A stretch of 40,230 bases of DNA from Chitinophagaceae bacterium (GCA_019247775.1 JAFBAN010000017.1:1-40230); one strand, 5' to 3'; shown: positions 25,242 through 33,746, counted from the stretch's first letter. The notes: generated by a model from the letters alone, not told the origin. Made by a program: numbers and translations.

Positions 25242-26909
25242 CTATCCCCTGCTTTTCAGGTTCGGGTGCGGAGCCGGTACCATGGTTGGACCTGTTTCGG
25301 TTGTGCCCTGCAGGTCAACTGTGTTGGCATCGCCATCCTGGCCGTATTGGAACAGCAGTCTGTTCTCAGAGATACCTTGTCTTTCGGTCAGGTACTTGAT
25401 CACAGCATTCACTCTTTCCCAACTCATCTGCTGTGCGGCTTTGCTTGCAGCGCCGTAGCCGATTACCCTGATATTACAGTTAGGGTTGGCTTTGATGGTG
25501 GCTGCTGCACTTGCCAGCACTCTTTCTGCTGCTGTGCTCAGTTTAGCGCTTCCGCTCTTGAACTGTACGCTTGGCAGGCTGCCGATAGTACATGTAACAG
25601 GAGCTTCTACCGGACGCTGTTTCAGCAGATCCCTGATCTCGGCGCAGCAGGCTGGCTCAGGACATGTGCCTACACCGTCAGCATTAACAGGGAAGCATTT
25701 CAGCGGAGTAAGTACTTCTTTATCACGGCAATCAGGTACACCGTCGCCGTCAGTATCTTTGGTTACACCGTGTGTATCAACAGGGCAGCCGCGCGGAGTA
25801 TTGGGCTCCAGGTCAAACTGGTCTGTTACACCGTCGCCGTCTCCGTCAGGCAACACCACTTTAGGCAGTTTCATGTGGCGCGGAACGTTCAACTCGCTGT
25901 AGATATAGTTCAGCGGGTTCAGCCACCACAAAGGCTGTACATGTGTAGCTCTGTTGCCCAGGTTGATATTAACCCGAACTGAAGCATACTGCATCAGATC
26001 ATAAGTATTGTCGTTGAGGGCATCCATATCGCCACTGAATGGATTGTTGATGCGCTCTTCAATACCGATGTTAACACGGTCGCTCAGCTTACGGCTGACA
26101 CCGCCGCCGAAAGTAAGCGTATGGCGAAGTATCCAGTTACCGTCTCCGAGGTCATTTCTTTTTGCACGGATGGGTGCATTCTGATAATTTCCAGTCAGGA
26201 GATTATCAACTGCGCGCTGAATGTCTTTCCGCTTGCCGGCATAATTCACTGTTGTGAAATCCGCTGCTGCTCCACCACTGGTGGTAAGCCGGGTGTCTAC
26301 GTCTGAATTCTGCAGCCTGTAACCCATAAAGGCATATACATTCCATTTCGGATTTCCTCTGTAATAGCTTACCGGAGTCAACGAGAAAATAAGGTCGAAG
26401 CTGCCGCCTATGGTCGTATTGCGATAGTTTGGCGCAAATGCACGGTTAGGATTGGCATTCGTTGGCATGTACGCGGTGTAAGGTCCATAAGTCGTGATCC
26501 CACGGTAAGGCAGGGTCGGACTCAGGAAACCGTCTACCCGGTCGGTGGTGAACAGCTCATGTGCGATGCCGGTCATTTTCATGTAGTCCAGCTGAACGCG
26601 CCAGGAGATCACATGGCTGATGGCATGACGAAGACTGATGCCAAAGCCAGGTCCCCAGTTATAGTTCTTCACGATACTGTAGATCTGAGATTTACCAGCA
26701 GACAATCCCAGTTCCCATTGGCTTCTTGGCTTGGCGGGATAAGGATACTGGTTGTTGAGGAACTCGACCTGTTGGGGCATATAGGCTGGAGCAACTTTCG
26801 ATGTGTCTGCCCAGTCCCAACCCCAGTCGGTGGTCACGGTCTGCGCATTGATCGATGTCGCCATCAATATGCATAGCGCGAATTGTATTAACTTTCTGAT
26901 GTTGTTCAT
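25242..26909 (-). CDS. OmpA-family outer-membrane protein with thrombospondin type 3 repeats
   Basis: 555 aa. A signal peptide (cleavage after SINA) is followed by an N-terminal beta-barrel (~60-340) with repeated aromatic strands. Next comes a calcium-binding TSP3-type segment (DGDGDGVTDQFD, DTDGDGVPDCRD), then a Cys-rich stretch (CPEPACC) and a C-terminal OmpA-like domain (~440-530: VQFKSGSAKLSTAAERVL, IRVIGYGAAS, WERVNAVIKYLTERQGI). The usual peptidoglycan-binding HTD motif is not seen and the final NRRVE is absent, so peptidoglycan binding may be weakened. It is a single gene with its own terminator; it likely anchors or shapes the outer membrane. Confidence 0.9.
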   Translation of the reverse strand: MNNIRKLIQFALCILMATSINAQTVTTDWGWDWADTSKVAPAYMPQQVEFLNNQYPYPAKPRSQWELGLSAGKSQIYSIVKNYNWGPGFGISLRHAISHVISWRVQLDYMKMTGIAHELFTTDRVDGFLSPTLPYRGITTYGPYTAYMPTNANPNRAFAPNYRNTTIGGSFDLIFSLTPVSYYRGNPKWNVYAFMGYRLQNSDVDTRLTTSGGAAADFTTVNYAGKRKDIQRAVDNLLTGNYQNAPIRAKRNDLGDGNWILRHTLTFGGGVSRKLSDRVNIGIEERINNPFSGDMDALNDNTYDLMQYASVRVNINLGNRATHVQPLWWLNPLNYIYSELNVPRHMKLPKVVLPDGDGDGVTDQFDLEPNTPRGCPVDTHGVTKDTDGDGVPDCRDKEVLTPLKCFPVNADGVGTCPEPACCAEIRDLLKQRPVEAPVTCTIGSLPSVQFKSGSAKLSTAAERVLASAAATIKANPNCNIRVIGYGAASKAAQQMSWERVNAVIKYLTERQGISENRLLFQYGQDGDANTVDLQGTTETGPTMVPAPHPNLKSRG

Positions 26910-27070
26910 AAGTGTTAATTTAATTTTTAAGAATATTGATTTTTGTTTTCAGATGTTGTTGACTCATGGTTGTTCATTTTGTATTTAGAATTCCTGTTTC
27001 GCTTTCTAAAAAGGGGCGCACCACCATCGCTCCCGGAACATTCAATCCAGACCGGTATCAGTTGCCCTGA

Positions 27071-27421
27071 TCATCCGGGCCCAACCCTTTTCTTTACCAG
27101 GAAAGACGAAACTTCTTTTGCTCTTTCAGAAACGCCGAGGTTATAGTCTGTTGCACCGGTACAATCCGTGTGACCCTCCACGCGCACATAAGTATCAGGA
27201 TACTTGTTCAGGACATCGGTCAGCTTGGCAAGATGATCGTCAGCAGTTGAGTTGAGATCCGCACGGTTATCGGCGAATAAGACACCCGACCCAAAGGATG
27301 CTTTGTTGCTTTCAACTACCCAAGCCTGCTCCGCCACCGGCTCCTTTCTTTGCGCTTTCATACCCCCGATGAAAGCTGTCAGGATAATTATTACCAGGGC
27401 TCTATACATCACCGCTCTCAA
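27071..27421 (-). CDS. Short, C-terminally truncated OmpA-domain protein
   Basis: 116 aa. A signal peptide (MYRALVIIILTAFIGGMKAQ; start possibly at the ATG at 27409) is followed by an OmpA-like domain: VLFADNRADLNSTADDHLAK, then VRVEGHTDCTGATDYNLGVS. The peptidoglycan-contacting Asp (HTD) and Arg (SERAK) are both present. It stops right after SSFLVKKRVGPG, where the family normally continues ~40 residues to GYGE and NRRVE. I looked in the other two frames downstream and found no continuation, so this is a real shortening rather than one frameshift. It could be a decaying gene or a minimal binder. Confidence 0.65.
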   Translation of the reverse strand: MRAVMYRALVIIILTAFIGGMKAQRKEPVAEQAWVVESNKASFGSGVLFADNRADLNSTADDHLAKLTDVLNKYPDTYVRVEGHTDCTGATDYNLGVSERAKEVSSFLVKKRVGPG

Positions 27422-27545
27422 GGATAGTTTATCACTCCATTTTGTTAAAAAAATATGCCTTTTATAAAACGGGGTCGTTTGTAGAAATAATTCCCCAAAG
27501 CGAGATATAATCTCCGGTAATGGGTAAAGAACCGAACAGGAATAG

Positions 27546-28748
27546 TCAGCGCCGGTTAAAAGAAAACAATGCCAGGTCTTTACCCGATTTCCCGGCTATC
27601 AGTCCGGCTACCAGTTTCGCTGCGAGGTAGGCAAAATTGATCCCATTACCTCCGAAACCGAGCGCAAAATAGCAGCGCTTCAACCCGGGATGCATACCGA
27701 TATAGGGAAGCCCATCGGCGCTCGACACAAAACTGCCTGTCCAGTTGAACTCCCGGGTGAAAGGAACCCCCGGTATCATTTTCTGGAAGTCCCGTTCCAG
27801 CAGGGCGGCCTTCCGGTTCAGCAGCCTGTCGCGCCTGGCGGGTGAATAGAAGGGTTCATCCCGCCCTCCGATCAATATCCGGTTGTCGGAAGTAGATCTG
27901 ATGTAGTGATAAGGCTCGGCCGTATCCCATAACACGAAATCCTGCATTTTGCCCAGCTTTTCAGGAGTCAGCTGCTCGCTCGCCGTTACATAAGTCGAAT
28001 GCACTGTCGCCAGGCCCTTACCCAGACTTTCCAGTGCTTCATACCCATTGGCAAAGACCAGGTGCTTCGCGCGAATGAGATGCCCTGCAGTGGTAACGAT
28101 CCGCGTATCGGTTCTCCCGATATCAAAACCTCCCATAGCCGTTCTGTCGAATATCCGTACCCCCTGGCTGAGATTGTGCTGGTGAACGGCGTGGGCGAAC
28201 TCGTATGCATCTGTTCTTGCAGCGCCGGCAGATACGATGGCTGCTTCGCCTTTCACGCCATAAAGTTCCATCAAACCGCTTTCGTCCAGCCAGGCAACAT
28301 TTAGCCCCAGGCTGCGCCGCGCGCTGTACTCCGCTTCAAGGAACCTGCGTTTGCCGGCACTGGCTATATAAAGGCTATCGGCCCAATGGAAATTTCTGAA
28401 CCCGATCCGGCCCGCAAGCTTTCCTAGTCCTTCTACCGAATCCCTGCTGAGTTCATAAACACGGTCGGCCACATGCCGGCCCGCCTGCTCCCTGAGCTGG
28501 TGCAGGGGTTTATCTATTTCATAAAGCAATAAAGAAGTGCTTGCGCAGGTACTGCCCAGTCCGGCCGTTCTGCCATCGATGACCACCGTATCCAGGCCGG
28601 CCTGCTGCAGGTAATAAGCGGTCAATGCTCCTGAAATGCCGGCGCCGATCACCGCTACATCCGCGCGGAGATCCTGTTCCAGCTTCGGGTAATCGAAAGG
28701 AATGCCATTGCGGATAAGCGACAATGGATAGCCTGATCTCAGATCCAT
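27546..28748 (-). CDS. FAD-dependent oxidoreductase (DAO family)
   Basis: 400 aa. The FAD-binding Rossmann motif is at ~30-40 (VAVIGAGISGALTAYYL), with an acidic strand end (VVIDG). The DAO C-terminal pattern is present (TGSFVSSADGLPYIG, FALGFGGNGINFAYLAAKL). The family includes glycine/D-amino acid oxidases and gamma-glutamylputrescine oxidases; substrate cannot be predicted. It has no signal peptide. It is divergent from the lone receiver at 28812 with 63 nt between them. Confidence 0.9.
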   Translation of the reverse strand: MDLRSGYPLSLIRNGIPFDYPKLEQDLRADVAVIGAGISGALTAYYLQQAGLDTVVIDGRTAGLGSTCASTSLLLYEIDKPLHQLREQAGRHVADRVYELSRDSVEGLGKLAGRIGFRNFHWADSLYIASAGKRRFLEAEYSARRSLGLNVAWLDESGLMELYGVKGEAAIVSAGAARTDAYEFAHAVHQHNLSQGVRIFDRTAMGGFDIGRTDTRIVTTAGHLIRAKHLVFANGYEALESLGKGLATVHSTYVTASEQLTPEKLGKMQDFVLWDTAEPYHYIRSTSDNRILIGGRDEPFYSPARRDRLLNRKAALLERDFQKMIPGVPFTREFNWTGSFVSSADGLPYIGMHPGLKRCYFALGFGGNGINFAYLAAKLVAGLIAGKSGKDLALFSFNRR

Positions 28749-28789
28749 ATCCGGATCAATAAAAAATCAAACCGTTCAGGGCCTTTATT

Positions 28790-28797
28790 TATCTTTG
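28790..28797 (+). promoter_or_regulatory. Candidate Bacteroidota -7 promoter element
   Basis: TATCTTTG matches TAnnTTTG exactly and lies 14 nt before the ATG of the receiver gene. No clear TTTG -33 box is seen at the expected distance, so confidence is modest. Confidence 0.4.
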
Positions 28798-28811
28798 GAC
28801 AAAACGTTAGA

Positions 28812-29246
28812 ATGTCAGAAGTCTCGATATTGATCGCCGAAGACGATGCTGATGATCGTTTTCTTATGCAAACCGCACTGAAAGAAACGCGTGCAGGCGA
28901 AAAGATCCAGTTCGTCGAAAACGGGATTGAATTGCTGAGTTTTCTTAACGATTTACCGGAAGTCGACGGCGAAACAAAATTTCCCAGGTTCATCCTGCTC
29001 GATCTGAACATGCCCAAGATGGATGGCCGGGAAGCCCTGAAAAAAATAAAGTCCAGCAATACGCTGCGCAAGATCCCCGTCATTGTTTTCAGCACGACCA
29101 AAAGCGACGTTGAAGTTAAACGCTGCTATGAGCTGGGGGCAAATACTTATGTGGTGAAGCCGGTAAGCTTCGATTCATTGGTGAATACGATCGGCGATAT
29201 CTGCGATTACTGGTTCCAGACCGCTACGCTGCCGGGTGTGAACTGA
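28812..29246 (+). CDS. Single-domain response regulator (Rcp1-like receiver)
   Basis: 144 aa, receiver only. The acidic pocket Glu10/Asp11/Asp12, phosphoacceptor Asp64 (ILLDLNMPKMDG), a Ser/Thr switch (FSTTKSD) and the conserved Lys in VVKPVSF are all present. It has no output domain, so it probably passes phosphate to, or binds, a kinase. The long segment between the pocket and Asp64 is typical of the Rcp1 subgroup paired with phytochrome or PAS kinases. No kinase is adjacent; its 3' end overlaps the convergent 126-aa gene by 23 nt. Confidence 0.93.
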   Translation: MSEVSILIAEDDADDRFLMQTALKETRAGEKIQFVENGIELLSFLNDLPEVDGETKFPRFILLDLNMPKMDGREALKKIKSSNTLRKIPVIVFSTTKSDVEVKRCYELGANTYVVKPVSFDSLVNTIGDICDYWFQTATLPGVN

Positions 29247-29604
29247 ATTTCTTCTTGATGAAGTGTTCGATCTTACGGATCCATCCCGAGTTCTCATGTA
29301 TCTCGTGTGAAAGATAGTTGCGCACAAACAATGGTGCAAGCAACTGGACGATCCATCCCGAATTGCGCAATACCAGCTTACGCAGCAACAGGTCTACGCC
29401 AATGGAAAGGCCGGTATCGACTACCGGGTTCGTTTTATCTTTTGTGACCAGCTTTTCCGCAAACTGCACCATCGTACTTATTGGTTTCAGCTTCTGCCTG
29501 ATCGTTTCCATTTCGCCCATCAGTTCAACTTTCTGCTCCTGCAGCTGCAGTTTCAGGCGCTGTCTTTCAGACATCAGTTCGTCGTATGTGGTCAGCTTAG
29601 TCAT
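29224..29604 (-). CDS. Hypothetical protein with N-terminal coiled coil
   Basis: 126 aa, not recognised. Residues ~5-45 are charged and heptad-like (MSERQRLKLQLQEQKVELMG). The rest has an amphipathic or weakly hydrophobic stretch (VDTGLSIGVDLLLRKLVL, then WIVQLLAPLFVRNYL) that may touch a membrane, and a basic tail. It overlaps the holin-X gene start by 8 nt, so the two are translated together. By context it is an envelope-stress accessory. Confidence 0.75.
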   Translation of the reverse strand: MTKLTTYDELMSERQRLKLQLQEQKVELMGEMETIRQKLKPISTMVQFAEKLVTKDKTNPVVDTGLSIGVDLLLRKLVLRNSGWIVQLLAPLFVRNYLSHEIHENSGWIRKIEHFIKKKFSSHPAA

Positions 29605-29938
29605 AAATACTTTTTACGATAATATTCCTGATCAGCGGATAGATGATCTTTTTCCTGGTTGCATACAGGATGATCAATACAAGAATATAAAAAGCGGACA
29701 CGATCAGGAAACCGCCCGCATTGCTCTTCACCATTCCCGCCACCCAGAAAGAAGCTGCGATGCCAAGGAACATCAACACGAAAAAACCGATCAGTCCGGC
29801 CACGATACCGAGCGATGCTGCCGCAGAAAAATCAGCCGCTTTCTGGCTTACATTGGCAACAGTGAGTTTAATATAGGTTTCTACATAGTCATGCGCCAAT
29901 TCGGCGATATTGCGCTTTTCGGCTTCGATGTTTTCCAT
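29597..29938 (-). CDS. Holin-X (phage holin 3/6 superfamily) membrane protein
   Basis: 113 aa. A charged N-terminal helix (EKRNIAELAHDYVETYIKLT) precedes two transmembrane helices (~40-65 and ~75-93) and a basic tail. This is the layout of the Actinobacterial holin-X / YqjE-like family, which despite the name is usually chromosomal and linked to stress. It overlaps the following 126-aa gene by 8 nt and lies downstream of the YtxH gene. Nothing here suggests a prophage. Confidence 0.82.
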   Translation of the reverse strand: MENIEAEKRNIAELAHDYVETYIKLTVANVSQKAADFSAAASLGIVAGLIGFFVLMFLGIAASFWVAGMVKSNAGGFLIVSAFYILVLIILYATRKKIIYPLIRNIIVKSIYD

Positions 29939-29957
29939 ACGGGGAAGCGTTTTACGA

Positions 29958-29983
29958 AAAGGCGAACCGGGCGGTTCGCCTTT
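29958..29983 (-). terminator. Hairpin between YtxH and holin-X genes
   Basis: A perfect 11-bp stem AAAGGCGAACC / GGTTCGCCTTT with a 4-nt loop. The T-run after it is short (four T on the minus strand), so it may be a partial terminator or processing site that sets the YtxH/holin-X ratio. Confidence 0.65.
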
Positions 29984-29998
29984 GTTTGAAAAAAGACT

Positions 29999-30268
29999 TT
30001 AGGCCAGACTTTCTTTAACGCGATCGGCACGCTTTACCGCTTCATTTGCTATCCCATCTGCCTGCTTGCTTACATTACCTGTTACTTCATCCAGTTTGTC
30101 CTTTCCGGCTGTCACCATCTCTCCCACGCGCGAAGCCAAGTCGGAAGCTTTCTCACCGATTTTTTTCCTGATCTCTGAACCTTTTTCCGGAGCCATTAAC
30201 ATGCCGATGGCGATCCCTGCTGCTACGGCTCCGAGCAGACCGAGAATGATTTTACTTGAATTTTCCAT
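29999..30268 (-). CDS. YtxH-family stress protein
   Basis: 89 aa. KIILGLLGAVAAGIAIGMLM is a single membrane helix, followed by APEKGSEIRKKI, the conserved YtxH junction, and a long charged amphipathic helix to the end. YtxH-like proteins are general-stress, membrane-tethered coiled coils of unknown function. It is first in a minus-strand set with holin-X and the 126-aa gene. Confidence 0.88.
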   Translation of the reverse strand: MENSSKIILGLLGAVAAGIAIGMLMAPEKGSEIRKKIGEKASDLASRVGEMVTAGKDKLDEVTGNVSKQADGIANEAVKRADRVKESLA

Positions 30269-30425
30269 AACAGAATTTTTTTAAGTGTTTAATTTAGCTA
30301 TACCTTTAAAAAAACCATTCCGGTATCCTGTAAAAACCATGCGGTTATTTAGCGGAAATTATTCTACAATAAACCCCTCTCAGGGCCGTTATTATATTGG
30401 CATAAAAATTAGAAAATCTCCGAAA

Positions 30426-30761
30426 ATGAAACGTGTTCTGATTGTGGATGACGAAGTGGACCTCTGCCTGCTCATCAAGAATTACCTGAGCAGGAAGAAC
30501 TATGAGGTCTATACAGCGCATACACTTTCGGACGGCTTTCGCAAACTGGAAACAATTGTTCCGGATGTGCTCCTGCTCGACAATAACCTGCCCGATGGCA
30601 TGGGATGGAAAGAAGCTGAGAATATCCACCGCCGGTTCCCGAATCTCGTCATTACGCTCCTCAGCGCTTACCAGACTCCGAAAGATTTCAATAAGGACGA
30701 TATCCCTGTCAATGTGCTGGAAAAGCCTGTCTCACTTACGGATATAGAACAGTACCTGTAA
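30426..30761 (+). CDS. Single-domain response regulator
   Basis: 111 aa when started at the ATG at 30426, where the receiver fold begins (MKRVLIVDDEVDLC); the upstream extension to 30285 has no domain character. The pocket Asp8/Asp9, phosphoacceptor Asp52 (LLLDNNLPDGMGW), switch Ser (LLSAYQ) and Lys in LEKPVS are present. The first 35 residues resemble the receiver of the sigma-54 activator in this window. It has no output domain and no neighbouring kinase. It is convergent with the PPOX gene with 4 nt between stops. Confidence 0.92.
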   Translation: MKRVLIVDDEVDLCLLIKNYLSRKNYEVYTAHTLSDGFRKLETIVPDVLLLDNNLPDGMGWKEAENIHRRFPNLVITLLSAYQTPKDFNKDDIPVNVLEKPVSLTDIEQYL

Positions 30762-30765
30762 GCTT

Positions 30766-31266
30766 TCAGAAATGCAATTCTCCATGCACGCCTTCCTCAA
30801 GTTTTTTTCCGGTAACGGCCGATAGCGCCATCTTTACCATTGCGCCCACTTTGGTGGCGTCGGTATCCCAGTAGTGCGCTTCATCCGCCTTGATCTTGAT
30901 CAGGCATAGGGCCGGATCATCTACCCCATCGGGGAACCAGGCTTTCACCAGCGGATTCCATTTCTCCGTAATGTACCGCCGGTCGGTTTCGATGCTGGCC
31001 CTTCCGTATACATCGATGAAAATATCTTTCTGCGGGTTTGCGAACACGAGCTGAACCTGTGTATCCTCCTCGATATCCTTCACCTTTGCCGATTTGTTGG
31101 AAGCAAAAAACCAGAGATTGGCATGATCGTCCACATCTATCACTGCCATTGGCCGGCCCGAATGACGGCCGCTCTTGCCTGAGGTGACCATCATACAGGT
31201 GCGGACATCACTGATCAGGGTCTGCAGTTTTTTAACTGCCTGTGCGCTTTGCAGGTTCTTTTCCAT
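30766..31266 (-). CDS. General stress protein, pyridoxamine 5'-phosphate oxidase-like
   Basis: 166 aa from the ATG at 31266; the extra 25 residues upstream are hydrophobic and Cys/Trp-rich and look non-coding. The sequence TCMMVTSGKSGRHSGRPMAV, LWFFASNKSAKVKDI and AHYWDT match the FMN-binding split-barrel group called general stress protein 26. It probably binds FMN or F420. It follows the small membrane protein gene by 10 nt and probably shares its transcript. Confidence 0.9.
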   Translation of the reverse strand: MEKNLQSAQAVKKLQTLISDVRTCMMVTSGKSGRHSGRPMAVIDVDDHANLWFFASNKSAKVKDIEEDTQVQLVFANPQKDIFIDVYGRASIETDRRYITEKWNPLVKAWFPDGVDDPALCLIKIKADEAHYWDTDATKVGAMVKMALSAVTGKKLEEGVHGELHF

Positions 31267-31276
31267 ACAACAGGTT

Positions 31277-31489
31277 TTATTTTCCTTTTTTATCCATTGC
31301 CAGCAATGCAATACCCAACACCCCAACACCAATGCCGGCATACACAGGCCATCCCATCCGATGATGTTCTTTTTTGTTGATTTGCAGGGGACCGAGATCT
31401 ACCACCGTTTTCTCTTTGGTAAAAGAAAAGCTGTTGAACACACACATCAGCACGCCTGCCACGATGAGAATGATGCCGAGTATTTTCAT
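31277..31489 (-). CDS. Small two-helix membrane protein (DUF3185-like)
   Basis: 70 aa. Helix 1 (ILGIILIVAGVLMCVFNSFS) and helix 2 (~48-65, VYAGIGVGVLGIALLAM) flank a polar loop with EKTVVDLGPLQINKKEHH and a basic tail. Similar small proteins with a VDLGPLQI loop occur widely in Bacteroidota and proteobacteria. Function unknown; probably co-transcribed with the PPOX stress protein. Confidence 0.75.
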   Translation of the reverse strand: MKILGIILIVAGVLMCVFNSFSFTKEKTVVDLGPLQINKKEHHRMGWPVYAGIGVGVLGIALLAMDKKGK

Positions 31490-31555
31490 GTTATCAGAAG
31501 ATATTATTGTCAGCCGGGTTATCAGGCCATTCTTTCTTTTCCATATTCACATTTT

Positions 31556-32101
31556 TCAGGAGAACAGATCCTCAATCTTATGCATCAGATTCGACACGGG
31601 TCCTTCCATATGATTGGTCTGGTCATCCCATACATTGTCGTTGAAGAATTTACCAAGCTGCAGATCGGCCGGCATGTATACCAGGATATCGTGCCGCTGG
31701 CCCGACATGAATTCGCGCACACTTTCCGTATTGATATGGCTGGCCAGTTCTTCGTGTAAGATCAACAGGCAGGTGTCTGCCATTTTCCGCATCAGCTGCT
31801 CTGTAGCAAGCGGATCCGCAACGCCATAGGAATTCACTTTTTCGATCACCGCAGGCAAACGCTTGCCGTATGCTTCGTCAAGATCGAGCCAGTTCTCGTG
31901 TTTGCCGGACATCAGCAGACGTACACAGCCTTCATTCGTTCTCGATACTTTATACAATGCTGCGGCAACTGCAACCAACAGCACCTGGTGAAAAGGTGCT
32001 GCGGGAAGATTCTTAGCGTCGACCTCTTTCTCAGGGGTTACTTTAACCAGTGGCGGAAGCGAAAGTCGCTTTTGGACCGCCTCCATAAGCTGGGTAGCCA
32101 T
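31556..32101 (-). CDS. Hypothetical cytoplasmic protein
   Basis: 181 aa, not recognised. No signal peptide; mostly helical, with one mildly hydrophobic stretch (APFHQVLLVAVAAALYKV) that could be a buried helix. The end (VSNLMHKIEDLFS) is an amphipathic helix. It is divergent from mlaE, 138 nt between start codons. Coding character (wobble use, length) is convincing, but I assign no function. Confidence 0.75.
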   Translation of the reverse strand: MATQLMEAVQKRLSLPPLVKVTPEKEVDAKNLPAAPFHQVLLVAVAAALYKVSRTNEGCVRLLMSGKHENWLDLDEAYGKRLPAVIEKVNSYGVADPLATEQLMRKMADTCLLILHEELASHINTESVREFMSGQRHDILVYMPADLQLGKFFNDNVWDDQTNHMEGPVSNLMHKIEDLFS

Positions 32102-32239
32102 GTGCTTCGGTTTATTATACCAACGTAAATTTCGTGCCTGCCCGGATCAGGAAAATGTTTACACAGAATAAAGCCGCTGTAGAAAAGTTTCCCCGCGTTG
32201 TCTGTAGAAATGGGGTATGATGTTTTAAGATATTGCTGT

Positions 32240-33010
32240 ATGAAAACGCGATCTTATCTCGCTGCACTGCTTGAAGAAACCGGCAACCAGGTTGAGTTCT
32301 TTCTCGATTTTTCGCGCAACATATTCAGGAACGGGTTTGAGTGGAATGAGTTTGTGCGGCAATGCTACCTGATCGGCTACAAGTCTATCGGCATCGTGAT
32401 CCTTACCGGGTTCATTCTCGGTTTTGTTTTTACCCTGCAATCGCTGCCAACCCTCAAAACATTCGGTGCACAGAACTATGTGCCCAGCATGGTATCGATC
32501 TCGGTGATCAGGGAAATAGGCCCGGTGATCATCGGGTTGATCTGCGCCGGCAAGATCGCTTCCAGTATCGGCGCAGAACTGGGCAGCATGAACGTAACGG
32601 AACAGATAGACGCCATGGAGATCTCCGGTGCCAATCCGGTACAATACCTGATCGTTACGCGGATCCTGGCCTGTACGGTGATGATACCTGTACTTACGCT
32701 TATCGCAGATACCATTGCACTCGCCGGCGGTTATGTGGGTACCAATCTGTCGATGGATATGAACTCAAGACTTTATTTTTCAAAATCTTTCCACGATATC
32801 GTGTTCTCTGATTTCTTCCCTGCGTTCATCAAAACCTTCCTGTTCGGATTCACCATCGGTTTTATCGGCTGTTACAAAGGGTATCATTCCAATAAAGGAA
32901 CCGAAAGTGTGGGAATAGCAGCCAACAGCGCCGTGGTAACGGCCTCGATATGGATCATCATGATCGATGCCATTGCGGTACAGATCACCAATACATTCGT
33001 GTACAACTGA
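32240..33010 (+). CDS. mlaE: MlaE-family ABC transporter permease
   Basis: 256 aa from the ATG at 32240; upstream in-frame starts (32198 TTG, 32210 ATG) would add 10-14 residues not seen in the family. Four to five membrane helices carry the conserved MlaE core: FTLQSLPTLKTFGA, REIGPVIIGLICAGKIAS, IGAELGSMNVTEQIDAMEI and NPVQYLIVTRI. It forms the inner-membrane channel of a phospholipid transporter. One nucleotide separates its stop from mlaF. mlaB and mlaC are not encoded here, which is common in Bacteroidota. Confidence 0.95.
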   Translation: MKTRSYLAALLEETGNQVEFFLDFSRNIFRNGFEWNEFVRQCYLIGYKSIGIVILTGFILGFVFTLQSLPTLKTFGAQNYVPSMVSISVIREIGPVIIGLICAGKIASSIGAELGSMNVTEQIDAMEISGANPVQYLIVTRILACTVMIPVLTLIADTIALAGGYVGTNLSMDMNSRLYFSKSFHDIVFSDFFPAFIKTFLFGFTIGFIGCYKGYHSNKGTESVGIAANSAVVTASIWIIMIDAIAVQITNTFVYN

Positions 33011-33011
33011 T

Positions 33012-33740
33012 ATGGAAACTGTGATAGATATCCGCGACCTGCACAAATCCTTCGGCAACAAACAGGTGCTGAAGGGCATCAACCTGTCTGTAAAACGCGG
33101 CGAGAACGTAGTGATACTTGGGAAATCCGGACAGGGCAAATCGGTCATGATCAAATGCGTAGTAGGCATGATAGATCCGGATGCAGGGTCGCTGACCGTA
33201 CTGGGAAAAGATATTCATGGAATAGACAAGGACGAACTCAAGGAACTGAGAATGCGGATCGGTTTCCTGTTCCAGAGCGGCGCCGTATACGATTCAATGA
33301 CGGTAAGGGAGAACCTGGAGTTTCCGCTGACACGTGTGCTGCGTCTCAAAGACCGGAACGAGATCAGGAAGCGTTGCGAAGAAGTGCTTGAGGCCGTGGG
33401 CCTCTCGGAAGCGATCGATAAAATGCCCTCGGAACTATCGGGCGGCATGCGCAAGCGGATGGCGCTGGCGCGCACCCTCATCGTAAATCCGGAGATCATC
33501 CTGTATGATGAACCGACCACGGGGCTGGATACCATCACATCGAAAGAGATCAGTCAGCTGATCCTGGACATGCGCAAAAAATATCAGACAAGCTCTATCA
33601 TCATCACCCACGATATTCCCTGCGCCCGGATCACTGCAGACAGGATCGTGATCATGGATGACGGAACCTATATCGCCGAAGGAACATTTGATGAATTATC
33701 GAACAGCGATGATCCGTTCATCGCTTCATTCTTTAAATAG
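33012..33740 (+). CDS. mlaF: MlaF-family ABC transporter ATPase
   Basis: 242 aa. Walker A is GKSGQGKS, the signature LSGGMRKRMALAR, Walker B IILYDEPTTGLD and the switch His in ITHDIP. I choose the ATG at 33012 because the fold starts at TVIDIRDLHKSFG; the ATG at 32967 lies within mlaE. It drives lipid movement by MlaE/MlaD. It is 1 nt after mlaE and 6 nt before the MCE gene. Confidence 0.95.
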   Translation: METVIDIRDLHKSFGNKQVLKGINLSVKRGENVVILGKSGQGKSVMIKCVVGMIDPDAGSLTVLGKDIHGIDKDELKELRMRIGFLFQSGAVYDSMTVRENLEFPLTRVLRLKDRNEIRKRCEEVLEAVGLSEAIDKMPSELSGGMRKRMALARTLIVNPEIILYDEPTTGLDTITSKEISQLILDMRKKYQTSSIIITHDIPCARITADRIVIMDDGTYIAEGTFDELSNSDDPFIASFFK

Positions 33741-33746
33741 AAAATT

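Noticed and set aside
29597..29938. Holin-like gene as sign of a prophage
   Set aside because: No capsid, tail, integrase or lysin gene is near; holin-X proteins are normally chromosomal.
32198..32239. Longer MlaE start (TTG at 32198)
   Set aside because: The added residues (SVEMGYDVLRYCC) have no counterpart in the family, and the ATG at 32240 fits the usual N-terminus.
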